DNA of 64,000 bases, taken from assembly GCF_007559005.1 (NCBI RefSeq), contig NZ_CP041763.1, positions 496,001 through 560,000 of the forward strand, given 5' to 3'. Below, piece after piece: positions 8,287-17,160 of the stretch. The stretch's first letter is position 1. The number at the start of each line of letters is the position of its first letter. Source of the stretch: Gordonia zhaorongruii. GTDB taxonomy: Bacteria; Actinomycetota; Actinomycetes; Mycobacteriales; Mycobacteriaceae. The translations under genes were made by a program, and so were the position numbers. Under the pieces are notes generated by a model, which worked only from the letters and a program-made list of their open reading frames with translations, searched no databases and had not been told where the DNA came from.

Positions 8287-9471
8287 ATGGGAGCACAGCG
8301 AAGCGAGGCTGCGCAGCAGGTTCTGGACAAGATCGATGCACTGCTGCCCGAGCTCGCGCAGCGCGCACAGTCCACTGAGGATGCGCGTCGCATCCCTGAT
8401 GAGGTCGCCGAGCTCCTCACCGAGACCGGGTTCTTCAAGCTGATGCAGCCGTCGCAGTGGGGCGGCCACGAGACCGATCCGGTCACGTTCTACGAGGCGG
8501 TTCGTCGATTGGCCACCGCGTGCGGATCCACGGGGTGGGTCGCAGGCATCGTCGGCATCCACAACTGGCATCTGGCCCTCTTCCCGCAGCAGGCGCAGGA
8601 AGACGTGTGGGGCGAGAACCCCGACGTCCGGATCTCGTCCTCGTACGCACCGATGGGCGCAGGTGAGGTCGTCGACGGCGGGTACAAGGTCAATGGCTCG
8701 TGGGCCTGGTCGTCGGGCTGCGACCTCGGCGAGTGGGTCGTCGTCGGCGGACCCGTCATCAAGGACGGCAAGCCCGTCGACTTCGTCAGCTTCCTGATCC
8801 CGCGCGGCGATTACACCATCAAGGACGTGTGGAACGTCGTCGGACTCCGCGGAACCGGCTCCAACACCATCGAGGTGAAGGACGCGTTCGTGCCGACGCA
8901 TCGCATGCTGAGCTTCCGCACCATGGGCCAGGGCAAGGCGCCCGGCCTGGAGCAGAACACCGCCCCCGTCTACAAGATGCCGTGGGGCACCATCCACCCG
9001 TCCACCATCTCGGCGCCGATCGTCGGCATGGCGTACGGCGCGTACACCGCGCACGTCGAGCACCAGGGCAAGCGCGTCCGTGCGGCCTACGCGGGCGAGA
9101 AGTCGAAGGACGACCCGTTCGCCAAGGTCCGCATCGCCGAAGCAGGCAGCGACATCGACGCCGCGTGGCGACAGTTGGCGGGCAACCTGCAGGACGAGTA
9201 CGACCTGATTCTCGCGGGCGAAGAAGTCCCGATGGAGATGCGTCTGTGCGCCCGCCGCGACCAGGTGCGCGCCACCGGCCGCGCCATCACGGCCATCGAC
9301 CGCCTCTTCGAGAACTCGGGTGCGCACGCCCTGGAGAACGGCACCCCGATCCAGCGCTTCTGGCGTGACGCCCATGCCGGGCGCGTCCACGCGGCCAACG
9401 ATCCCGAGCGCGCGTACGTCGCCTACGGCAACGGCGAGTTCGGTATCCCCATCGGCGACACGATGGTGTGA
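8287..9471 (+). CDS. hsaA: 3-HSA hydroxylase, oxygenase component
   Basis: Flavin-dependent monooxygenase with an acyl-CoA-dehydrogenase fold. It hydroxylates 3-HSA to the catechol 3,4-DHSA in steroid ring A/B degradation, using FMNH2 supplied by HsaB. 394 residues, the length I recall for the M. tuberculosis enzyme, with characteristic stretches such as VCGSTGWV-like (ATACGSTGWVAGIVG), VNGSWAWSSGCD, GLRGTGSNT and AHAGRVHAANDPERAYV. The ATG at 8287 is chosen over a much longer in-frame extension because it has AGGAGA 5 bases upstream and matches the family N-terminus. First gene of the hsaA-hsaC-hsaB unit; hsaD is not between them. Confidence 0.95.
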   Translation: MGAQRSEAAQQVLDKIDALLPELAQRAQSTEDARRIPDEVAELLTETGFFKLMQPSQWGGHETDPVTFYEAVRRLATACGSTGWVAGIVGIHNWHLALFPQQAQEDVWGENPDVRISSSYAPMGAGEVVDGGYKVNGSWAWSSGCDLGEWVVVGGPVIKDGKPVDFVSFLIPRGDYTIKDVWNVVGLRGTGSNTIEVKDAFVPTHRMLSFRTMGQGKAPGLEQNTAPVYKMPWGTIHPSTISAPIVGMAYGAYTAHVEHQGKRVRAAYAGEKSKDDPFAKVRIAEAGSDIDAAWRQLAGNLQDEYDLILAGEEVPMEMRLCARRDQVRATGRAITAIDRLFENSGAHALENGTPIQRFWRDAHAGRVHAANDPERAYVAYGNGEFGIPIGDTMV

Positions 9472-9482
9472 TCCGGGTCTGA

Positions 9483-10445
<963 letters not shown>

Positions 10446-10552
10446 TCCTGAACGTGCGCACTCGGGATCTGGAGTCGGTGCCGATCTCGAGTGGATGCGT
10501 CCAGAACCCAAGCGGCATGAAGAATCCTGAACGGATCACGAAGGGATAACCA

Positions 10553-11128
10553 ATGGCACCCCTATCGCCCTACGGCACAGAAGAATTCGATTCAAGGCAG
10601 TTTCGGACGGCGATGGGGCAGTTCTGCACCGGCGTCGCCGTCATCACCACGGTGACCGACGAGGGGAACCCGGTGGGCTTCGCCTGCCAGTCGTTCGCTT
10701 GTCTGTCGCTCGACCCGCCGCTCGTCGTCTTCTGCCCGATGAAGACCTCGCGGACGTGGCCGCTGATCGAGCAGAGCGGGACGTTCGTCGTCAACATCCT
10801 GTCGAACAAGCAGCAGGATGTGAGTGCGGTGTTCGGCGCGCCGGGCGACGACAAGTTCTCGAAGGTCGACTGGGATCCGTCGCCTGGCGGAGCACCGGTG
10901 ATCCGGCACAGCCTCACGTGGGCGGAGTGCTCGGTCGAAGCGGTCAACGACGGCGGTGACCATCACGTCGTGATCGGTCGGGCGAAGGTCCTCGGCGAGG
11001 TACTCCAGGACAAGCCGCTCCTGTTCTACCGGGGCGGCTACCTGTCGACGGAACACCCCCGCGTCACCCCTGCGGCCGAGGCGCTCGACTACTTCGTCAC
11101 CTGGAACGGCGGAGATACGTGGTTGTGA
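10553..11128 (+). CDS. hsaB: Flavin reductase of the 3-HSA hydroxylase
   Basis: 191-residue flavin reductase of the split-barrel fold that reduces FMN with NADH and passes it to HsaA. Family features seen: RTAMGQFCTGVAVITTV near the start, GFACQSFACLSLDPPLVVFCP, and the end HHVVIGRAKVLG then PLLFYRGGYL. The ATG at 10553 follows AAGGGATAACC. The stop codon overlaps the start of the next gene (GTGA at 11125-11128), so translation is probably coupled. Confidence 0.93.
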   Translation: MAPLSPYGTEEFDSRQFRTAMGQFCTGVAVITTVTDEGNPVGFACQSFACLSLDPPLVVFCPMKTSRTWPLIEQSGTFVVNILSNKQQDVSAVFGAPGDDKFSKVDWDPSPGGAPVIRHSLTWAECSVEAVNDGGDHHVVIGRAKVLGEVLQDKPLLFYRGGYLSTEHPRVTPAAEALDYFVTWNGGDTWL

Positions 11129-12393
11129 GTGGCGGTGATGTGAGTGGCGGGGATGTGAGTAGCGGGGAACCGGGCGACGCGGACGTGACCAAGCCGTTCA
11201 CCGACGCGATCGCCGAAGCTGAGCGCATGGTGGCATCGGCCGAGTTCGCCGAGACCGATGCCGAACGCGCCGAAGGTCTCGACTACCTGGCGGGCGGGAT
11301 CTCGTCGATCCTGCAGTTGGCCCGGACGCACAGCAAGACGCATCCGTACTTCGTGACCTCGACCGGACCGCACGCAAAGATGGGCCTCGATAATCCGGAC
11401 ACGCTCTACCACCACGCCGCCGTCGTGCCCGATGCCACATACGTGGTCCGCGGGATCCGTGGAAGCACCACCGATCTGAGTTTTCAGGTCCTGCGGGGCG
11501 ACTACACGCCGACCGATGTCCCCGGTGGCGACGACGCATTCGACGACCGGCGGATCGCCATCTCCGATGACGGGTCGTTCGAGATCACGTTCGGGCCGGC
11601 CCGTGACCGGGCCGATGCAGCGGACGTGAATGCCAGTGGGACGGGCGCAGGCCGGACGCAGAACTACTTCACGCTCGGTGACGGCGCGTCCATGCTCGCC
11701 GTGCGCGAGGTGTACAGCGACTGGTCCAGCGAGACGAAGGGATCGATCACGATCGAGCGTGTCGACACGGTGGGCACCGCACCGGCAGCGCTCGACACGG
11801 AGACCATCGCGCGCCGCTACCGGATCGCGGCGAAGATGCTGACCGCCCGGATCAACACGTGGTTCAACTTTCCGAAGTGGTTCTACCTGGACGAGCCGGT
11901 CAACACGTTCACGGCGCCGCGGACGACCCCGGGCGGCCTCTCGACCCAGTACTCGTCGGTCGGGCATTTCGACCTGCCCGCAGGGAAGTCGATGGTCGTC
12001 ACCGTGCCCGAGTCGGAAGTGCCCTATCAGGGATTCCAGCTCGGCAGCCTCTGGTACATCTCGCTCGATTACGTGAATCACCAGACGTCGCTCAACTCCG
12101 CACAGGCCCAGGTGGACCCGGACGGCATGATCCGCATGGTGATCTCCGACCATGATCCGGGCATCGCGAACTGGATCGAGACGACCGGCCGCCGCCGCGG
12201 CATCCTGCAGTTCCGGTGGCAGCGCACGAATGGTCCCGTCGAACCGCTCCTCGGCCCGACTTCGATCGTCGTCGACGACGGAGACGTACCCGTGCACCTC
12301 CCGTTCCTCGACCAGAACCGGATCGACGCGGAGGGCTGGCAGGCGCGTATCGCCGCGCGTCAGCGTGCCTTCGCGCGCCGGATGATGGGCTGA
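11125..12393 (+). CDS. DUF1214-like protein of the steroid cluster
   Basis: Roughly 422-residue protein whose C-terminal third resembles DUF1214 (GFQLGSLWYISLDYVNHQTS, VISDHDPGIANWIETTG, RRGILQFRWQRT). No catalytic motif can be named. The GTG at 11125 overlaps the hsaB stop by four bases; another in-frame GTG lies two codons upstream at 11119. The first residues are a short Gly/Ser repeat (SGGDVSGGDVSSG). From memory, Rv3531c next to an SDR and a sulfotransferase-like gene in M. tuberculosis is the counterpart. Its placement directly behind hsaB suggests a part in steroid metabolism. Confidence 0.75.
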   Translation: MSGGDVSGGDVSSGEPGDADVTKPFTDAIAEAERMVASAEFAETDAERAEGLDYLAGGISSILQLARTHSKTHPYFVTSTGPHAKMGLDNPDTLYHHAAVVPDATYVVRGIRGSTTDLSFQVLRGDYTPTDVPGGDDAFDDRRIAISDDGSFEITFGPARDRADAADVNASGTGAGRTQNYFTLGDGASMLAVREVYSDWSSETKGSITIERVDTVGTAPAALDTETIARRYRIAAKMLTARINTWFNFPKWFYLDEPVNTFTAPRTTPGGLSTQYSSVGHFDLPAGKSMVVTVPESEVPYQGFQLGSLWYISLDYVNHQTSLNSAQAQVDPDGMIRMVISDHDPGIANWIETTGRRRGILQFRWQRTNGPVEPLLGPTSIVVDDGDVPVHLPFLDQNRIDAEGWQARIAARQRAFARRMMG

Positions 12394-12412
12394 ATCTCCT
12401 CGAAAGGACACC

Positions 12413-13195
12413 ATGCCGAATCTTCTCGACCGCAGAGTCGTCGTCGTCTCCGGCGTCGGGCCCGGCCTTGGCCGTGCCGTCTGCCTGCGTGCCGCGCGCA
12501 ACGGAGCGAGAGTGGTGCTGGCAGCGCGCACGCAGTCGCGTCTCGACGAGGTCGCCGCGCAGGTGCGAGATGCCGGCGGAGAAGCCCTCGCGGTGCCGAC
12601 CGACATCACCGACGACGCTGCGGTCGACAACCTCGTGCAAGCCGTGAACGACGAGTACGGGCGCGTGGACGTACTGGTCAACAACGCCTTCGCAGTACCG
12701 TCGATGAAGCCGTTGGGCCGCACCGACTTCGAGCAGATCACGTCGAGTATCGATCTGACGGTGCTCGGCACGCTGCGTGTCATCAAGGCGTTCACGCCGG
12801 GCCTCGCCGAGACAGCCGGGTCGATCGTGAACATCAACTCGATGGTGATCCGACATTCGGAGCCCCGCTACGGCAGTTACAAGATCGCGAAGTCGGCACT
12901 GCTCGCGATGTCCCAGAGCCTTGCGACGGAACTGGGGGAGCAGGGGATCCGGATCAACTCGGTGGCGCCCGGATACATCTGGGACGACCAGTTGAAGTGG
13001 TACTTCGGTCAGATCGCCGAGAAGTACGGGATCACCGCCGATCAGGTGTACGAGCAGACCGCCTCGAAGAGCGATCTGAAGCGACTTCCCGAGCCGGAGG
13101 AGATCGCCGACGCGGTGATGTTCCTGGCATCCGACATGGCTCGATCGGTCACCGGACACACCCTCGACGTGAACTGCGGGGAATACCATGACTGA
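12413..13195 (+). CDS. Short-chain dehydrogenase/reductase
   Basis: 260-residue classical SDR. It has the cofactor loop SGVGPGLGRA near residue 14, a VLVNNAF strand in place of NNAG, and the catalytic tetrad region INSMVIRHSEPRYGSYKIAK with YxxxK. The C-terminus HTLDVNCGEYHD is typical. NAD(P)-dependent oxidation or reduction of a hydroxyl group is expected; a steroid or acyl-CoA intermediate is likely from context. It lies 19 bases after the DUF1214-like gene and overlaps the next gene by eight bases. Confidence 0.88.
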   Translation: MPNLLDRRVVVVSGVGPGLGRAVCLRAARNGARVVLAARTQSRLDEVAAQVRDAGGEALAVPTDITDDAAVDNLVQAVNDEYGRVDVLVNNAFAVPSMKPLGRTDFEQITSSIDLTVLGTLRVIKAFTPGLAETAGSIVNINSMVIRHSEPRYGSYKIAKSALLAMSQSLATELGEQGIRINSVAPGYIWDDQLKWYFGQIAEKYGITADQVYEQTASKSDLKRLPEPEEIADAVMFLASDMARSVTGHTLDVNCGEYHD

Positions 13196-14324
13196 ACCGC
13201 GCACGTCGGTCGGCACCGTGGAGGACCTGCATGCCTCCGCGTCGCGGACCGTCGGACTCGACGACTTCGGTGACCAGGACTACCTGGAGCCGCTGCAGGT
13301 ACTGCTCGACTCCTATCAGCGCGATGCGGGCCTCACCGAGACCGGCAGCAAGATGTTCCGGTTCTTCCTCAAGGGCGCGCTCATCGCGCGGCTGCTGAGC
13401 GAGGCGGGCTGGAAGAACAACCCGCAGTGCGCCGACGTGCCGATCGAGCGGCCGATCTTCGTCACCGGACTGCCGCGCACCGGTACCACCGCCTTGCATC
13501 GTCTTCTCGCCGCCGATCCCGCGCACCAGGGCCTGGAGATGTGGCTGACCGAGTTTCCGCAACCCCGCCCGCCGCGTGACACGTGGGAGGACAACCCGGT
13601 CTTCGCGCAGATCGAAGCCGGTCTCAACCAGCATCACGTCGCGAATCCGGAGTTCATGGGCCTCCACTACATGAGTGCCGGCGAGGTGGAGGAGTGCTGG
13701 CAGCTGCTGCGGCAGTCCGTCATGTCGATCTCGTACGAATCGCTCGCGTACGTGCCGGGCTACTCGTCGTGGCTCGCACAGCAGGATTGGACTCCTGCGT
13801 ACCGACGGCATCGGCGCAATCTGCAGCTGATCGGGTCGAATGACCCGGAGCGACGGTGGGTGCTGAAGAACCCGAGCCACCTGTTCGCGTTGGACGCCCT
13901 GATGGCGGCGTACCCGGATGCGCTCATCGTGCAGACGCATCGCCCACCGGAGACGATCATCCCGTCTATGTGCAGCCTCGCTGAGCACGCGACCGACGGC
14001 TACTCGACGGTCTTCACCGGGGAGCGGATCGGGCAGACGCAACTCGAGTTGTGGTCCAGGGGACTGCGCGAATTCTCTTCGGCTCGAGCGAAGTACGACC
14101 CGGCTCAGTTCGTGGACGTCGAGTTCGACGAACTGCGCGCCGACCCGTTCGCCGCGGTGCAACGGGTGTACGACGCGGCAGGCGCCGAATTCACCCGCGA
14201 TGCACGCGACGCGATGACCGTGCTCGACGAGGAGTCGAAGTCCGGCGACCGCCGCCCTGCGCACAAGTACTCGCTGGAGGACTACGGTCTCACCGCCGCA
14301 CAGGTGCGTGCCGCTTTCGCGTGA
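13188..14324 (+). CDS. Sulfotransferase-like protein
   Basis: 378-residue protein of the sulfotransferase family. The phosphosulfate loop is visible as PIFVTGLPRTGTTALHRLLA (near residue 90), and a second segment RRWVLKNPSHLFALDALMAAYPDA is typical of actinobacterial members. These enzymes transfer sulfate from PAPS to hydroxyls; whether this one does is unknown. It starts inside the end of the SDR gene (8-bp overlap), so it is part of the same transcript. From memory, Rv3529c-Rv3531c form the same trio near kshA in M. tuberculosis. The cysD/cysNC genes at 21.5 kb could supply PAPS. Confidence 0.85.
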   Translation: MTEPRTSVGTVEDLHASASRTVGLDDFGDQDYLEPLQVLLDSYQRDAGLTETGSKMFRFFLKGALIARLLSEAGWKNNPQCADVPIERPIFVTGLPRTGTTALHRLLAADPAHQGLEMWLTEFPQPRPPRDTWEDNPVFAQIEAGLNQHHVANPEFMGLHYMSAGEVEECWQLLRQSVMSISYESLAYVPGYSSWLAQQDWTPAYRRHRRNLQLIGSNDPERRWVLKNPSHLFALDALMAAYPDALIVQTHRPPETIIPSMCSLAEHATDGYSTVFTGERIGQTQLELWSRGLREFSSARAKYDPAQFVDVEFDELRADPFAAVQRVYDAAGAEFTRDARDAMTVLDEESKSGDRRPAHKYSLEDYGLTAAQVRAAFA

Positions 14325-14335
14325 GCGTACGGCGG

Positions 14336-14374
14336 GATTTCGACTCTCCCTCGCTCCGCTCGGTCGGCTCAATC
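14336..14374. repeat. Degenerate palindromic repeat copy
   Basis: Begins GATTTCGACTC and ends GGCTCAATC around a CGCTCCGCTCGG core. It is an inverted-orientation, diverged relative of the TTGAGC...GTCGAAAC repeat family found at 14.5, 14.9 and 50 kb. It lies just after the sulfotransferase-like gene. Confidence 0.6.
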
Positions 14375-14421
14375 ATCGAGTGGGGTCCCGGTGGTCGAGC
14401 CCTCCGCGAAACCGGTCGGTC

Positions 14422-14489
14422 ACTCGGTGGTCGAACTTTCCTCGGTGGTTGAGCCTCCTCGGTGGTTGAGCTTCCCTCGGAGGTTGAGC
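14422..14489. repeat. Short tandem repeats left of the GIY-YIG gene
   Basis: Four copies of about 14 bases (CTCGGTGGTTGAGC and variants) start at about 14422, 14441, 14458 and 14476, a period of 17-19. They lead directly into the left 46-bp inverted repeat. Confidence 0.7.
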
Positions 14490-14527
14490 CGCGGGCGAGG
14501 CGTTAGCCGAGGACGCGTGTCGAAACC
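14482..14527. repeat. Left 46-bp inverted repeat
   Basis: Starts GGTTGAGCCGCGG and ends GTGTCGAAACC. It pairs with 14906-14951 in inverted orientation with four mismatches. The next two bases (AC) extend the GTGGTTTC end seen in the 50-kb copy. Confidence 0.85.
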
Positions 14528-14539
14528 ACGCGACGCCGT

Positions 14540-14848
14540 TCACCCGTCGCCCGACTCCGTGCTCGGCCGGAACCCGCGCCTGGACAGGCCCGGCAACTGG
14601 TCGTAAGCACCGTCGATCGACGCCTTGCGCTTGGCCCGGGACCAGCCTTGCACTCGCTTCTCCATTGAGAAGGCCTCGGCGACGTTCTCGAACTCGGCGA
14701 CGAACTTCAGCTCGATCGGCCTGCGTCGTCGGGTGTACTCGGCACCGAGTCCGACGCTGTGCTGGTGCACGCGCGCATCCACGTTGCGGGTACTGCCGAC
14801 GTAGTAGGAGCCGTCTGCGCATTGCACGATGTACATGTAGGCCGTCAT
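14540..14848 (-). CDS. GIY-YIG endonuclease domain protein
   Basis: 102-residue single-domain nuclease of the UvrC/Intron-type fold. The N-terminus MYIVQCADGSYYVGSTRN holds the GIY-YIG counterparts YIV and YVG. The catalytic Arg is in DARVHQH and the metal-binding Glu in AFSMEKRVQGWSRAKR. The ATG at 14848 is chosen because it begins at the fold; upstream in-frame codons run through repeat-like DNA. Stand-alone GIY-YIG proteins are common but their targets are mostly unknown. Here the gene fills the space between two 46-bp inverted repeats, suggesting that it acts on, or moves with, these repeats. Confidence 0.85.
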   Translation of the reverse strand: MTAYMYIVQCADGSYYVGSTRNVDARVHQHSVGLGAEYTRRRRPIELKFVAEFENVAEAFSMEKRVQGWSRAKRKASIDGAYDQLPGLSRRGFRPSTESGDG

Positions 14849-14905
14849 GGGAATCAGTCTCCGGACGGACCGGCGTGGGGTCGAGCGGGTCGTGCACAGG
14901 GGCAT

Positions 14906-14951
14906 GGTTTCGACTCGCGTCCTCGGCTGGCGCCTCGGCCGCGGCTCAACC
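14906..14951. repeat. Right 46-bp inverted repeat
   Basis: Starts GGTTTCGACTCGCG and ends CGCGGCTCAACC. It is the inverted partner of 14482-14527 and runs straight into a 28-bp-period tandem repeat. Confidence 0.85.
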
Positions 14952-15100
14952 AGCGAGTAGGGCGGTCTGCGGATCAACCTGCGGGTAGGGCGGGGTGCAG
15001 CTCAACCAGCGAATAGGGCGAGCTGGGGCTCAACCAGCGAGGAGGGACGGGTTGCGGCTCAACCAGCGAGGGGACGGGTCGCGGCTCGACCAGCGAGGCT
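14941..15100. repeat. Six tandem ~28-bp repeats
   Basis: Six copies of a unit containing GCTCAACCAGCGAG begin near 14944, 14972, 15000, 15028, 15057 and 15084, a spacing of 27-29 bases. Copies vary between the conserved blocks. The array ends five bases before the stop codon of the acyl-CoA dehydrogenase gene, so it lies in that operon's 3' end. Confidence 0.8.
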
Positions 15101-15104
15101 GGGA

Positions 15105-16193
15105 CTACTGCAGCGAGATCTCGGCGAGGGCCTCGTGGGGGCGGCCGAAGAGCTGGGCGTCAGCGTTGGCACGCTTGAAGAACAGGCCGATGTCGTGCTC
15201 CCAGGTGATGCCGATTCCGCCGTGCAGCTGGATGGCCTCACCGGTCACGCGCAGGTACTCCTCGGAGCAGTAGGCGTGGGCGGCGGCCGCGAGCTCGGCG
15301 GCATCGTCACGGCCCTCGACCAGAGCGGCGACGGCGGCGCCGGACAGCGAGCGCATCGCCTCCACCGACACGTACATGTCGGCCATTCTGTGCTTCAGCG
15401 CCTGGAAGGACGCCAGAGTGCGCCCGAACTGCGAACGCGACTGCGTGTACTCGACGGTCAACGCAACCGCGCGGGCGGCACCGCCGACCTGCTCGGCCGA
15501 CAGCATCGTCCAGGCGAGCGTGCGGACGCGTTCAGCGAGGTCCGGAGGCGAGGCGATTGTGGTGGCCGGCACGTCGTCGAAGGTGACGCGAGCCAGGGCG
15601 CGGGTCGGATCGAGGACGGGCAGCGCAGTCACCGTGACACCGGGAGTGGACGCCGGGATCTCATGCAGGGTGATGGCGGCTGGGTCGTCGTCGGTGCCCG
15701 CGAGCACGAGGAACACGTCCGCGGACTCGCCGTCGAGAACGTAGTCGGCTGTGCCCGAGAGCATCCCGGCGTTCGCGGTGACACCGGGATCGGCCCACCC
15801 CTGCGGGCCCGCCCAGCAGAGGGCGCCGATGGTCTCGCCGGACGCGAGGCCGGGCAGGAGCCTGGCTGCGGAGTCGGGGTCGTCGGCGGCCAGCACCGTG
15901 CCGACCGCCAGCACCGCAGAGGAGAGGACGGGAACGGGTGCGAGCGCCGCACCGATCTCCTCGACGGCCAGAGCGGCTTCACCCCATGAGGCGCCCGCGC
16001 CGTCGTGATCCTCGTCGACGGCGAGTGCGGCGACGCCGATCTCGGTGCAGAGGGTGGTCCAGAGGCTCCGGTCGACGCGACCGTCCGCCGCCATGGCGGC
16101 ACGCACCGCGGCGGGGTCACTGCGCTTGCGCAGCAGGTCGCGGATCGAGTCGGTGAGCGCGGCGCGATCCTCGGCGCCGATCGGGGAGGTCAC
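15105..16193 (-). CDS. Acyl-CoA dehydrogenase subunit (FadE33-like)
   Basis: 362-residue acyl-CoA dehydrogenase-family protein, probably one subunit of a heteromeric FAD enzyme. C-terminal features: TQSRSQFGRTLASFQALKHRMADM (FAD-domain helix) and GEAIQLHGGIGITWEHDIGLFFKRA. The GTG start at 16193 overlaps the preceding stop by four bases (GTGA); an upstream ATG is rejected because it would overlap that gene by 49 bases. It ends an echA-fadE-fadE-fadE operon behind a KstR2-type operator. In M. tuberculosis, fadE31-fadE32-fadE33 of the KstR2 regulon are three adjacent dehydrogenase genes. The one-to-one assignment is inference. Confidence 0.85.
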   Translation of the reverse strand: MTSPIGAEDRAALTDSIRDLLRKRSDPAAVRAAMAADGRVDRSLWTTLCTEIGVAALAVDEDHDGAGASWGEAALAVEEIGAALAPVPVLSSAVLAVGTVLAADDPDSAARLLPGLASGETIGALCWAGPQGWADPGVTANAGMLSGTADYVLDGESADVFLVLAGTDDDPAAITLHEIPASTPGVTVTALPVLDPTRALARVTFDDVPATTIASPPDLAERVRTLAWTMLSAEQVGGAARAVALTVEYTQSRSQFGRTLASFQALKHRMADMYVSVEAMRSLSGAAVAALVEGRDDAAELAAAAHAYCSEEYLRVTGEAIQLHGGIGITWEHDIGLFFKRANADAQLFGRPHEALAEISLQ

Positions 16194-17158
16194 AGGCTCT
16201 CCAGAATCCGGGCGCGATGGTAGGCGGGCGTGCCCCACGCGGTGAGGAGTGCTCGGGTCTTCGTGAGATACAGCGAGAGATCGTGCTCGGCCGTGTAACC
16301 GATGGCGCCGAGCACCTGCAACGCGCGACGCGATGCCAGGTAGGCGGCGTCACCCGCGGCGACCTTGGCCGCTGCGACGTCGCGGCTCACAACGGTGCCT
16401 TCGGGCGCTTGGCCGTCGATGCCGACAGCGGCGCCGTGGACCAGCGGACGAGCCATCTCGACGGCGACCGCGACGTCGGCCAGATGGTGTTTCACCGCCT
16501 GGAACGAGCCGATCTCCCGGCCGAACTGCTTGCGTGACTTGGCGTAGTCAGCGGCGAGGTCCAGCATGGCCGAGCCCAGCCCGAGGAGCTGGGCTGCGGT
16601 CGCGAGCGCGCCGATATCGGCGGCAGCGGCGGTATCGACGTCGCCGAGGCCGCGATCGGCGGTGAGCACCGCGACGCGTCTCGTCGGGTCGACGGTGTCG
16701 AGGAGTTCGCCTGCGGTGGCTGTGGAGACTGCTCCGTCGGCCAGCAGGTACGCGTCTGCGACGTCCGGGTTGGCGGCACGCGGAGTCGCGGGTGGGAGCG
16801 CTGCGGTAGCGGGAGTGCCGGCCAGGACGGCTTCGAGCTCATTGGATGCGCTCGCGGCAGCGAGCACCGTGGGGACCACGGCCAGGGTCTCGGTGGCCGG
16901 GCCGGGCAGCGCGTACCGGCCCACGTGCTCGAGTGCCATCACCATCTCGGTGGCGCCTGCACCACTGCCGCCGACATCGTCGGGGACGAGCAGCCCGGTG
17001 ATGCCGGCCTCGGCCAGCTGTCGGTAGACGCTCAGGGCTCCGTCGGTGTCTCCGGACTCCGCCCACGCACGGGCAACCGAGATGCCGCCCGCGCGTTCGA
17101 TGATGCCGTCGACGGTCTGCGCCAGATCGGTGTGAATGTCGTTGAGCAGGAATTCCAT
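16190..17158 (-). CDS. Acyl-CoA dehydrogenase subunit (FadE32-like)
   Basis: 322 residues, short for the family (usually about 380) but typical of beta-type subunits in the actinobacterial heteromeric steroid dehydrogenases. It has KSRKQFGREIGSFQAVKHHLADVA and ALQVLGAIGYTAEHDLSLYLTK, but no C-terminal GTNEIQ segment. It starts at the ATG 17158, two bases after the stop of the upstream dehydrogenase gene, and overlaps the downstream start by four bases. A catalytic pair with the 388-residue protein encoded upstream is likely. Confidence 0.87.
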   Translation of the reverse strand: MEFLLNDIHTDLAQTVDGIIERAGGISVARAWAESGDTDGALSVYRQLAEAGITGLLVPDDVGGSGAGATEMVMALEHVGRYALPGPATETLAVVPTVLAAASASNELEAVLAGTPATAALPPATPRAANPDVADAYLLADGAVSTATAGELLDTVDPTRRVAVLTADRGLGDVDTAAAADIGALATAAQLLGLGSAMLDLAADYAKSRKQFGREIGSFQAVKHHLADVAVAVEMARPLVHGAAVGIDGQAPEGTVVSRDVAAAKVAAGDAAYLASRRALQVLGAIGYTAEHDLSLYLTKTRALLTAWGTPAYHRARILESL

Positions 17159-17160
17159 GA

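Larger units (their letters stand above)
14482..14951. mobile_element. Inverted-repeat-bounded GIY-YIG nuclease unit
   Basis: A 470-bp unit: a 46-bp left repeat, a GIY-YIG nuclease gene and a 46-bp right repeat in opposite orientation. The two arms match at 42 of 46 positions, starting GGTTGAGCCGCGG and ending GTCGAAACC. The nuclease stop codon lies 12 bases inside the left arm. A further 46-bp copy with no nuclease gene is at 49997-50042. The layout looks like a small mobile or repeat-propagating unit, but no transposase and no clear target duplication was seen. Mobility is inference. Confidence 0.55.

Noticed and set aside
14941-15100. CRISPR-like array of 28-bp units
   Set aside because: The units are contiguous with no unique spacers of regular length, and no cas genes are present.
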